Made by a program: the position numbers and the translations under genes
Assembly (NCBI GenBank): GCA_045805185.1
Contig: JBJMLS010000294.1
Coordinates: forward strand, 1 to 10,466
DNA from: JAHEYF01 sp045805185
Lineage (GTDB): Bacteria; Bacteroidota; Bacteroidia; B-17B0; Aurantibacillaceae
Length of the DNA: 10,466 nucleotides
Reading direction: 5' to 3'
Part shown: one piece after another, positions 1 to 5,989 of the stretch
Position numbering within the stretch: the stretch's first letter is position 1
Layout of the letters: each line of letters begins with the position of its first letter
Notes under the pieces: generated by a model
Databases searched by the model: none
What the model was told of the DNA's origin: nothing
The model's input: the letters and a program-made list of their open reading frames with translations, nothing else

Positions 1-515
1 AAAAGAACGGGCAAACGGCACTTGAATTTAACCGGCAATTGAATGCCAGAGAAAAAGAAATTCCGGTAGACAAAGAATCTGAACCGGCACCTGGGACTGA
101 GCATGCAATGAAAAGCGATCCGGCTTCAGTTACCGGGAAAAAAACAGAAGAGGAAACGATAGCTAAGGACCTGATCACCTTTATTGCCGAAAACGAAAAA
201 GACAAAATTACACTTGCGGCGGACGAGCTTATATATGTGGAATCAGCTGATAATTATTCCACCGTTTACTATAAAGAGAAAAAAGCAGTCCGCAAATCTC
301 TTTTAAGAAGCAGCCTTAAGCGAATGGAAGCGCATATCAATAACCGGAATATTAAACGATGTCACCGGAGCTACATTGTAAATCTTATGCATGTTACCAA
401 AATAGAAGGAAATGCTGCCGGATATTACCTCATCATTGAAGGTATAGAGCAGAGTATCCCGGTTTCCCGGAATTACGCCTCAAATGTGCTTGCCGAAATG
501 AGCAGGGAAAAGTAA
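1..515 (+). CDS. LytTR-type DNA-binding response regulator or membrane-linked regulator, 5' partial
   Basis: The C-terminal ~100 residues form a LytTR DNA-binding domain: a start around 'LITFIAENEKDKITL', the 'ELIYVESADNYSTVYY' strand region, a 'SLKRME' helix, the hallmark 'CHRSYIVNL' segment (near bases 358-387) and the closing 'IPVSRNYASNVL'. LytTR domains bind direct repeats in promoters. The frame is open to the left edge (from base 3) with no stop, and the first start-like codon is only a TTG at 39, so the gene almost certainly begins outside the window. The visible part before LytTR (~50 residues) is a charged, Pro/Glu/Lys-rich linker; no receiver domain with phosphoacceptor Asp is seen. 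The missing N-terminus could be a receiver, a membrane sensor or a TPR module; I cannot tell which. The next gene lies on the same strand behind a gap with phased direct repeats, suggesting a local target. Confident on LytTR, not on the upstream architecture. Confidence 0.88.
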   Translation, partial: KNGQTALEFNRQLNAREKEIPVDKESEPAPGTEHAMKSDPASVTGKKTEEETIAKDLITFIAENEKDKITLAADELIYVESADNYSTVYYKEKKAVRKSLLRSSLKRMEAHINNRNIKRCHRSYIVNLMHVTKIEGNAAGYYLIIEGIEQSIPVSRNYASNVLAEMSREK

Positions 516-605
516 ATAGGATCTGAAAGGAAATTATCTATCACCCCTTTTTAATACAATAAGCGTAAACCCTGGCCTTTTTTTATCCCATCCCTCTTCC
601 AGGTT

Positions 606-660
606 CTTGTCATTCGTCCCAAAGCTTGCTTTTTGTCCCATAACCTTGTTGTTTAGCCCA
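606..660 (+). promoter_or_regulatory. Three phased direct repeats, candidate LytTR operator
   Basis: Three imperfect copies of CTTG-N6-(G/A)(T/C)CCCA lie head to tail at 606-621, 625-640 and 645-660. The period is 19 then 20 bases, about two helical turns, and the six-base middles are T-rich. A weaker ATCCCA at 585-590 lies 31 bases (about three turns) before the first GTCCCA. LytTR proteins such as AgrA and ComE are known to bind direct repeats about two turns apart, and a LytTR gene ends 90 bases upstream. The array stops 4 bases before a candidate -33 box, a usual place for an activator. The repeats are seen directly; the binding protein is inferred. Confidence 0.5.
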
Positions 661-664
661 TCAA

Positions 665-697
665 TTTGTAAAAGAAGGCGGGAGAAGGGTACTTTTA
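665..697 (+). promoter_or_regulatory. Candidate Bacteroidota promoter for the membrane protein/S41 peptidase pair
   Basis: TTTG at 665-668 and TACTTTTA at 690-697 are separated by 21 bases and match the Bacteroidota pattern of -33 TTTG and -7 TAnnTTTG, with one mismatch in the last position of the -7 box. Transcription would start near 703, giving a leader of about 15 bases before the ATG at 718. This supports 718 over the longer frame that opens at 607. Confidence 0.45.
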
Positions 698-717
698 CTT
701 CAATCAAATTCAACAAC

Positions 718-1392
718 ATGGAAAAATTCATTCTCTACTCCACCATCGTTCACGTTATAGCCGGCTGCCTGGCCCTTTTGTCGGGACTCGGAGCCATCAT
801 TTTCCGCAACAAGATTAAAAACCACCGGCCTTTTGGAAAAGTTTATTTCTGGTGCATGAGCATTATTTTTTTTACCGCGCTTTACATTTCGGTATACCGT
901 CAAAACTGGTTCCTCCTTTTCATAGCCGTGTTTACTTATTATTCAGCTATTACGGCTATCCGTTCGTTAAAACTTAAAAAACTGCACCTCGATCAAAGGC
1001 CAAAAAAGCTTGACTGGTTCATTGAAATACTGAACTTGCTCGGAAACCTGAGCCTTTTGTCACTTGCCATTATTCTTTTTATAAACTCCGTCTGGCAATG
1101 GGCGATCATCTGTCTCATTTTTTCACTTATCGGTTTCCGCGGAGCTCAGGCCAATATTAAGCGGCTACAGGGAAAAGTGATCAGCTCTAATTACTGGCTG
1201 CTGGCGCATATCGGAGGAATGCTTGGCAGTTATATAGGAGCAATTACTGCCTTTATGGTCAATAATAACCGTTGGATGCATTTACCAATGGTTGTTGTAT
1301 GGCTCGGCCCTGCCGCAATGCTGGTGCCCCTGCTGAGCTATGAACTTCGAAAACACAGGAAGAACGGAAAAGTCCTATCTTTAAAATCTTAG
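718..1392 (+). CDS. Seven-helix integral membrane protein, DUF2306-like
   Basis: A 224-residue, almost wholly hydrophobic protein. Probable membrane helices lie near residues 6-28, 42-59, 63-82, 101-122, 126-142, 159-181 and 188-207, with a basic C-terminal tail (RKHRKNGK). The pattern of His12 in helix 1 ('VHVIAGCLALLSG'), 'HRPFGKVYFW' at 36-45 at the start of helix 2, and His164 in 'AHIGGMLGSYIGA' resembles the DUF2306 family of predicted membrane proteins, whose function is not established; the spaced histidines could bind metal or haem, which is a guess. The ATG at 718 is preferred to a TTG at 607, because the intervening 37 residues are non-hydrophobic, translate the repeat/promoter region and precede a natural first helix. 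It sits downstream of a LytTR gene and 10 bases upstream of an S41 peptidase gene on the same strand, so the latter two are probably co-transcribed. Confidence 0.75.
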   Translation: MEKFILYSTIVHVIAGCLALLSGLGAIIFRNKIKNHRPFGKVYFWCMSIIFFTALYISVYRQNWFLLFIAVFTYYSAITAIRSLKLKKLHLDQRPKKLDWFIEILNLLGNLSLLSLAIILFINSVWQWAIICLIFSLIGFRGAQANIKRLQGKVISSNYWLLAHIGGMLGSYIGAITAFMVNNNRWMHLPMVVVWLGPAAMLVPLLSYELRKHRKNGKVLSLKS

Positions 1393-1402
1393 ACTTTGCA
1401 AA

Positions 1403-2851
1403 TTGAAGAATACAGGCCTGCTCTATTTTATGCTCTTGTTTTTTTGCGGCGCCGCCCAGAAAACCACATTCAGCCCTGCAGAAAAGTACCCGGTCAGTAC
1501 GCTCAGAAGTGATCTCAAAGAGTTGCAGCGAACACTTTACCTTTGGCACCCGGGGATCTTTTCATACAACAGCAAGGACAGTCTTGATGCCTTTTTTTCT
1601 GCTCTTTCAAAAGAGATCGATCAGCCCCTGACCGAATTTCAATTCAGGTATTACCTGCGAAGAGCGATCACAAAAATTGGCGATGGCCACACCGGCGTTA
1701 GCGCATCGCGGCAATACGAGAGGGCGGTTAAGGGCCTTATCCGTAAATTCTTTCCCCTACGGGTATGGATCATAGGTGATAAGATCTATATTAAAGAAAA
1801 CACCGGGCCGGATACTTTAATTAAAGAGGGAGATGAGGTCTTATTTATAGATAGTGTTCCGGCTTATAAGCTCATTGCTCAACTCAGAAACATAGCGACC
1901 TCCGATGGAAGGAACATCACGCATAAGGACAAAAGCATTGAAAAAAGCTTTCACCTGTTTTACGCCATTTACAAAGGTTTCAGAGATACATTTTCAGTAA
2001 ACCTTCGTGACAGCTCAGGTGATCTGATCACACGAAAGCTAGCCGCTCTTGAATTCAAGGATAAAAAAACGGAAGAGGGCAAAGCAGAAGAAGATAAGAA
2101 CTGGCTGGTAAAAGCTCCCTCATCCTTTTTCCGGATCAGTTCTTTTGATAAGGGAACCGGGTATATCGGCCTGGATAATTTTAACGGCAAGCGGCAGCGG
2201 AGATTCTTCAGAAGAAGCTTTCGCTTATTGAAGAAAAACAAATGCCGGAATCTCATTGTTGACCTGCGCGGTAATGGAGGCGGAAAGGCCTTTAAAGGCG
2301 CCAACTTTCTTGCTTACCTTCTTAAAAAACCTTTCACGCGGATAGTGATTGAAAGGAAGCCTATTCCAATATGGTTTTCCCGGCGGCTTCATACAGACCT
2401 CTGGCAGAAATTAAACCCATTCTTATTTACTACTAATCCATTGCAATATCCAAGGAAAGGAAAGTGGGTGCATGAACTTCCATTTCCAAAAAAATACCGC
2501 AATCATTTTCATGGAAAAGTATATGTGATCACCGATGGAGGCACTTTCTCTATGGCATCTTTTACCGCGGCTTACCTGAAATATAAAGTGGGAGCACTAG
2601 TCATTGGTGAAGAAACGGGCGGAGGGGAAACAGGGTGCAACGCAATGTCGGGCGGGACAATCGTGTTACCGAAGACCAGGATAAGAATACTTGTTCCACT
2701 GTATCACCTTCGTCACATTGTACCTGTAAAGGATGAGGGTCACGGCGTTTTACCTGATCTACCGGTAAAATACAGCCTCGAGGACCGCCTGTTGAATAAG
2801 GATAAAGAAATGGAACTTCTGGAAAAGCTGATCAGGGATAGTAATAATTAG
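1403..2851 (+). CDS. S41 (C-terminal-processing/tricorn-like) family peptidase, exported
   Basis: A 482-residue protein of the S41 serine peptidase clan. Visible landmarks are a hydrophobic N-terminal export signal (about residues 1-19, ending FFCGAAQ), the N-terminal-domain motif 'IGDGHTG' with His96, a PDZ-like stretch around 'LIKEGDEVLFIDSVPA' (about 135-155), the core strand 'LIVDLRGNGGG' (Asp287-Gly294), and 'TDGGTFSMAS' with the likely nucleophile Ser383, followed by 'GEETGGG' (402-408). The Ser/Lys-dyad subfamily has a Lys within this last motif; here it is Gly-rich, so the enzyme looks like the S41 branch without that Lys, and the base residue is unclear. The start appears to be TTG at 1403: the frame has a stop at 1382, no ATG follows until 1430, and starting there would cut the signal peptide too short. 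It follows the membrane-protein gene by 10 bases. Probably acts in the periplasm or at the cell surface; substrate unknown. Confidence 0.87.
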   Translation: MKNTGLLYFMLLFFCGAAQKTTFSPAEKYPVSTLRSDLKELQRTLYLWHPGIFSYNSKDSLDAFFSALSKEIDQPLTEFQFRYYLRRAITKIGDGHTGVSASRQYERAVKGLIRKFFPLRVWIIGDKIYIKENTGPDTLIKEGDEVLFIDSVPAYKLIAQLRNIATSDGRNITHKDKSIEKSFHLFYAIYKGFRDTFSVNLRDSSGDLITRKLAALEFKDKKTEEGKAEEDKNWLVKAPSSFFRISSFDKGTGYIGLDNFNGKRQRRFFRRSFRLLKKNKCRNLIVDLRGNGGGKAFKGANFLAYLLKKPFTRIVIERKPIPIWFSRRLHTDLWQKLNPFLFTTNPLQYPRKGKWVHELPFPKKYRNHFHGKVYVITDGGTFSMASFTAAYLKYKVGALVIGEETGGGETGCNAMSGGTIVLPKTRIRILVPLYHLRHIVPVKDEGHGVLPDLPVKYSLEDRLLNKDKEMELLEKLIRDSNN

Positions 2852-2875
2852 GGAATGAAACAGATGGATCGGGCG

Positions 2876-3334
2876 CTAAATTTTAAACTTCAAACTCTTC
2901 CTGCGCTTTGTTTCCTCCCGGAGTTGCTCTTTTTTTAGCTTGATATTATACTTCACGCATTTCCAATAATCTGCAGTATAATCCACGAAGATCTCTTCGC
3001 CGGCCTCGATATCGCGTTGGGCTACAATATAACAACGGTTATCATGGATCTCATAGTCGCAGTTATTCTTTAGTCCTTTTATCCGCGTTAGTCCCTTGGC
3101 ATCATTTGCATAACGCGCTTTGTACTGAGGTGTAGGATACGCATCGATGCAATAATTCTTATTGATATAGAACAGGTAGCCATCCTCGTCGCGGGCCACA
3201 CGCCTGTCGTATTCCTTCCAGTTGATGATCTCTCCTTTATACTCGATAACCTTAGCGCCTTTGGGAATGGATTTATCAGTGAACAGGCCCTTACCCGCTC
3301 CAGGCAACTGTGATTCCTTTACAATTAGTGTCAT
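2876..3334 (-). CDS. SET-domain protein, putative protein-lysine methyltransferase
   Basis: A compact 152-residue SET-domain protein. In order: 'PGAGKGLFT' (11-19) at the start of the SET fold; 'EYKGEII' (31-37); 'ARYANDAK' (73-80), the position of the usual RFxNHSC motif; 'NNCDY' (90-94), matching the PNC segment; and 'AGEEIFVDY' (111-119), whose Tyr119 corresponds to the catalytic tyrosine. SET enzymes transfer methyl from S-adenosylmethionine to lysine side chains; stand-alone bacterial versions are known but their substrates mostly are not. The NH of the canonical NHSC is ND here. A basic tail (about 133-152) follows the domain and could contact a nucleic acid or an acidic partner. The ATG at 3334 is preferred to a TTG at 3343, since the latter lies inside a -7 box match. 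It converges on the S41 gene (24-base gap) and diverges from the 493-residue membrane protein. Confidence 0.87.
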   Translation of the reverse strand: MTLIVKESQLPGAGKGLFTDKSIPKGAKVIEYKGEIINWKEYDRRVARDEDGYLFYINKNYCIDAYPTPQYKARYANDAKGLTRIKGLKNNCDYEIHDNRCYIVAQRDIEAGEEIFVDYTADYWKCVKYNIKLKKEQLREETKRRKSLKFKI

Positions 3335-3340
3335 AGGGCG

Positions 3341-3348
3341 CAAAAATA
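3341..3348 (-). promoter_or_regulatory. Candidate -7 box for the SET-domain gene
   Basis: On the minus strand TATTTTTG fits TAnnTTTG exactly. Its last base is only 6 bases before the ATG at 3334, so transcription would begin at or next to the start codon and the mRNA would be nearly leaderless. The same ten-base string TATTTTTGC with flanking TA recurs before the tRNA-Ser gene. No good -33 box is seen. Confidence 0.35.
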
Positions 3349-3390
3349 CTATTTACTTACGATCCATCATTATATGTTGATAGATTTTTA

Positions 3391-3419
3391 TTGTAAGATT
3401 TCACAAATCCTTACCTTTA
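3391..3419 (+). promoter_or_regulatory. Candidate promoter for the 493-residue membrane protein
   Basis: TTG at 3391-3393 and TACCTTTA at 3412-3419 are 18 bases apart and match -33 TTG and -7 TAnnTTTG with one mismatch. The expected transcription start, about 3425, lies after an in-frame ATG at 3374 but before the ATG at 3437, and so decides the start codon in favour of 3437. Confidence 0.4.
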
Positions 3420-3436
3420 CTTTAACAAATTTTCCG

Positions 3437-4918
3437 ATGCTCAATTTTCTGGTCCCCCGTTTTATAAAAAATCTGGATAAGCGATTACTCCTCAACCATC
3501 CCTTGTTATGGATCAGCAAGTTTCATTATGTATGCTACTTTACGCTGATCCTGTGGATCATCACGGGCCTGATCGCCTGCGTCATTCCGCTGAACCTGGC
3601 CGACCTTGTGGATACGGGATTGTATTATGCATTCTTTACTGTGATCGCTGTGATATTGCTCAGTGTATGGATCTACCGCAATGCGATCTTTAACATTGAG
3701 CGTAATTATGGCAACAGAAGCATACTGGATGAATACAAACTATTCTTTATTTATTTATTCAGCGTCTTCCTGTTCTTTTCCTACTCTTATCCCTTCACCT
3801 ACATTTATAATTTCCGCGTTGCCCATGCGGTTAGTGATGAGGAGCTGGCCAATGACCTGAATATACTTGACCTCGGCGATCCTTTTTTTGTGAGGAACTA
3901 TTACGATTACACTGAAGTACTGGTTAAAACTGATTCTGTTAACGGCTATTCCAATTCCGTTTATGAATACGACATTAACCAATACAAGGCCTGGGGGAAA
4001 TTCATTCCATGGCAATTCGTAAATGATTCTTCCACTCTTCCCGGGCTCATGCATGAAGCCAGGCTCCGGCGCAGGTTTGAAAGTGTGCGCTTAAGTGATG
4101 ATGCCTGCCTGCAGGTGATCAGCGCTTATATTTCGGTAATGAAAAAATACGGGCTGGACTTTGACTATTATCCCAAAACCATTCTCAGCCGTTACCGTGA
4201 ATTGTGCAAGTCGCGCATGAGCACGAATTACAACAATAATTACTTTTACGACTACCATAACGGGGATCATTTCTACCGCATGGAATCGATTACCCGAAAT
4301 CTTGTGAACGCGAAGTTTGAAACCCTGTTCATTCTGAAGGATGAGTTCAATATCCCCATGTTCTACTTTATATTCTACACCTGCGTATTTTTCATGATGT
4401 TCAGGAATGTAAACTGGAAGCAGTTTCTCATTACTGTTATTACCATGATCATTCTTCCCATACTCTTATTTATTTTCGGGCAGTTTCTAAGTTCTTCTAT
4501 TCGCAGCGATTATTTCTTTTTTGATATTGTCCTTCTTATTTACCTGTATTGCCTGGGCACGACTATTTATTTTGCCATAAACGGCAAAAAATTTTCCGCT
4601 TTTATAAGTATCTGCATGCAGTTGGCCAATGTGCTCACACCGGTGATCTTCCTGATGATGATCGAAATCCTGAAGAGCCAGACCAATGTGTTTAACCTGG
4701 ACTATGATTATTACAGTGAGTACAATAAACAGGCGGGCTCCGGAGATCCCGGTTACAACTTAAGTATTCAAAGTCTTTACAGCAATTATTATTATGCTCA
4801 ATACAAGTGGTGGATGTGGGCCTCCACAATTTTTGGAATTGTATTTTATGTGCTTGCCTTTATGCCTTTTATGAAAGAACAGTTTGTAAAAATGAAGGCG
4901 ATGCCGGCGAACAGGTAG
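3437..4918 (+). CDS. Multi-pass membrane protein of unknown function
   Basis: I do not recognise a characterised family. The 493-residue protein has about eight likely membrane helices in two clusters: 30-51, 60-80 and 102-122, then 306-323, 329-350, 358-380, 388-411 and 458-476. Between them is a soluble, Tyr/Asn/Asp-rich domain of about 180 residues (125-305), and a second tyrosine-rich loop (about 412-457, 'LDYDYYSEYNKQ', 'YSNYYYAQYKWW') lies before the last helix. The N-terminus is basic (PRFIKNLDKRLL). The two-cluster layout with a large extracytoplasmic loop resembles ABC-type permeases, but there is no ATPase gene next to it and no motif that proves transport. The ATG at 3437 is chosen over the one at 3374 because a promoter-like sequence lies between them; the 21 extra residues are weakly conserved-looking leader. 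It stands alone, divergent from the SET-domain gene. Confidence 0.8.
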   Translation: MLNFLVPRFIKNLDKRLLLNHPLLWISKFHYVCYFTLILWIITGLIACVIPLNLADLVDTGLYYAFFTVIAVILLSVWIYRNAIFNIERNYGNRSILDEYKLFFIYLFSVFLFFSYSYPFTYIYNFRVAHAVSDEELANDLNILDLGDPFFVRNYYDYTEVLVKTDSVNGYSNSVYEYDINQYKAWGKFIPWQFVNDSSTLPGLMHEARLRRRFESVRLSDDACLQVISAYISVMKKYGLDFDYYPKTILSRYRELCKSRMSTNYNNNYFYDYHNGDHFYRMESITRNLVNAKFETLFILKDEFNIPMFYFIFYTCVFFMMFRNVNWKQFLITVITMIILPILLFIFGQFLSSSIRSDYFFFDIVLLIYLYCLGTTIYFAINGKKFSAFISICMQLANVLTPVIFLMMIEILKSQTNVFNLDYDYYSEYNKQAGSGDPGYNLSIQSLYSNYYYAQYKWWMWASTIFGIVFYVLAFMPFMKEQFVKMKAMPANR

Positions 4919-4923
4919 CTGGA

Positions 4924-4976
4924 TTAGTTAGTGATTAGTGGTTAGAACGTATTTGTAATTCGTAATGAAGAATGAA
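4924..4976. repeat. Short degenerate tandem repeats in the intergenic gap
   Basis: Heptamer-like units TTAGTGA, TTAGTGG and TTAGAAC start at 4928, 4935 and 4942, preceded by another TTAG at 4924. They are followed by two GTAAT units (4955, 4962) and GAAGAATGAA. This is simple-sequence spacer, with no coding potential seen; a regulatory role is not supported. The rest of the gap up to 5024 shows no clear promoter. Confidence 0.4.
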
Positions 4977-5024
4977 AGGATATCCGTTCAATCCGATACA
5001 GGAATTTAAAACTCAACATAAATA

Positions 5025-5960
5025 ATGAACTTAAAAGCAAATGTTTTTCTAACTCCATTGATCCTTACAATTTTATTACTCGTAGCCGGCAATTCCGAAG
5101 CGCAGGAAAAAGAATACCCCGACGGACATGGAAAAACAGTAAAATTACCAGGTGGTGATATTTCATTTGCCGATGCCGTGGTAAGCTACAAAGCCGGAAA
5201 CCCCGCGCCTATCAAGGAAAATTCAGATCCAAAGGATGCGGTAGGGATCCCCGATTTTAACGCGGAAAAGGTAAGCGGTTTTGTTTCCCTTGGAATTGGC
5301 GGGGAGCTCGTACTCCAGTTCACAGATAACGCACTCATCAATATCGATGGACCTGACCTTTATGTTTTTGAAATGGGCAAGTACGTGGAGGAAACTTTTT
5401 TGTTCGTTTCAAAAGATAATAGAAAATGGATCGGAGTAGGAAAGATCAGTGGCGGCAATGCTTTGGTTGATATCGGCGATTCGACCAAACCAGGTGAGAT
5501 CTTCCGGTACATCAAGCTGATCGATGCGAAAAGTACTTCCAAAGTCAATGACAAAATGTGGCCTGGCGCTGATATTGACGCCGTAGCCGCTATCGGTTCA
5601 GCAAAGCAGATCTCTCTTAATGCAACAACTTTGTTCAATGTAAATAAGGCAATTTTAAAGCCTGAGGCAAAAAAGGATCTTGATAAGATCGCGGATGAAG
5701 TAAACCTCAATCCGAATTACAGTCTCGTGATCGACGGTGATTGCGACAGCACCGGAAACAGGGCGCTAAACGAAAAATTGTCAAAAGACAGGGCCGCTGC
5801 GGTAAAGACGTACTTTCTCACGAAACTCAAGAACAAGAATACTAAAATAAATACTAACGGCTATTCCGATCAATATCCTATCGCGCCGAATTCTAATCCG
5901 CAGGGTCGGGAAAAGAACAGGAGGGTTGAAGTGTACCTGGTGCCGGAGAAGAAGAAATAG
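5025..5960 (+). CDS. Secreted OmpA-family protein with an N-terminal beta-rich surface domain
   Basis: A 311-residue exported protein. Residues 1-26 form a signal peptide (hydrophobic core ILTILLLVAG, cleavage near SEA/Q). Residues about 45-192 form a beta-rich domain ('FADAVVSYKAG', 'FVSLGIGGELVLQFTDN', 'GPDLYVFE', 'FVSKDNRKWIGVG', 'RYIKLIDA', 'GADIDAVAAIG') like domains found in large cell-surface proteins; its Asp-rich loops could bind calcium (inference). Residues about 200-307 are an OmpA C-terminal domain: 'LFNVNKAILKPEAKKDLDKI', 'VIDGDCDSTGNRALNEKLS', 'DRAAAV' and 'REKNRRVEVYL'. Asp241 and Arg256 match the pair that holds diaminopimelate in peptidoglycan. The usual GHTD reads GDCD here. 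There is no beta-barrel, so it probably sits in the periplasm or under the outer membrane, tied to the wall, presenting the beta domain. It ends 14 bases from the converging glycosyltransferase gene. Confidence 0.87.
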   Translation: MNLKANVFLTPLILTILLLVAGNSEAQEKEYPDGHGKTVKLPGGDISFADAVVSYKAGNPAPIKENSDPKDAVGIPDFNAEKVSGFVSLGIGGELVLQFTDNALINIDGPDLYVFEMGKYVEETFLFVSKDNRKWIGVGKISGGNALVDIGDSTKPGEIFRYIKLIDAKSTSKVNDKMWPGADIDAVAAIGSAKQISLNATTLFNVNKAILKPEAKKDLDKIADEVNLNPNYSLVIDGDCDSTGNRALNEKLSKDRAAAVKTYFLTKLKNKNTKINTNGYSDQYPIAPNSNPQGREKNRRVEVYLVPEKKK

Positions 5961-5961
5961 T

Positions 5962-5989
5962 CAGTTAACCGGAATTACCAATTTAACTG
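5962..5989. terminator. Candidate bidirectional terminator hairpin between convergent genes
   Basis: CAGTTAA (5962-5968) and TTAACTG (5983-5989) are a perfect 7-base inverted repeat around a 14-base loop, placed at the junction of two convergent genes and overlapping the last codons of the minus-strand gene. The stem is A+T-rich and there is no strong T-tract, so termination is possible but weakly supported. Confidence 0.25.

Noticed and set aside
607..717. Longer N-terminus (37 residues) for the seven-helix protein, starting at a TTG
   Set aside because: It would translate the direct repeats and the promoter-like sequence and adds a non-hydrophobic, arginine-rich leader before a natural first helix.
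2852..2875. Terminator between the convergent S41 and SET-domain genes
   Set aside because: No inverted repeat or T-tract of useful size is visible in this short gap.
3374..3436. ATG at 3374 as the start of the 493-residue membrane protein
   Set aside because: A promoter-like pair of boxes (3391-3419) lies downstream of it, and the ATG at 3437 fits that promoter. The earlier start cannot be fully excluded.
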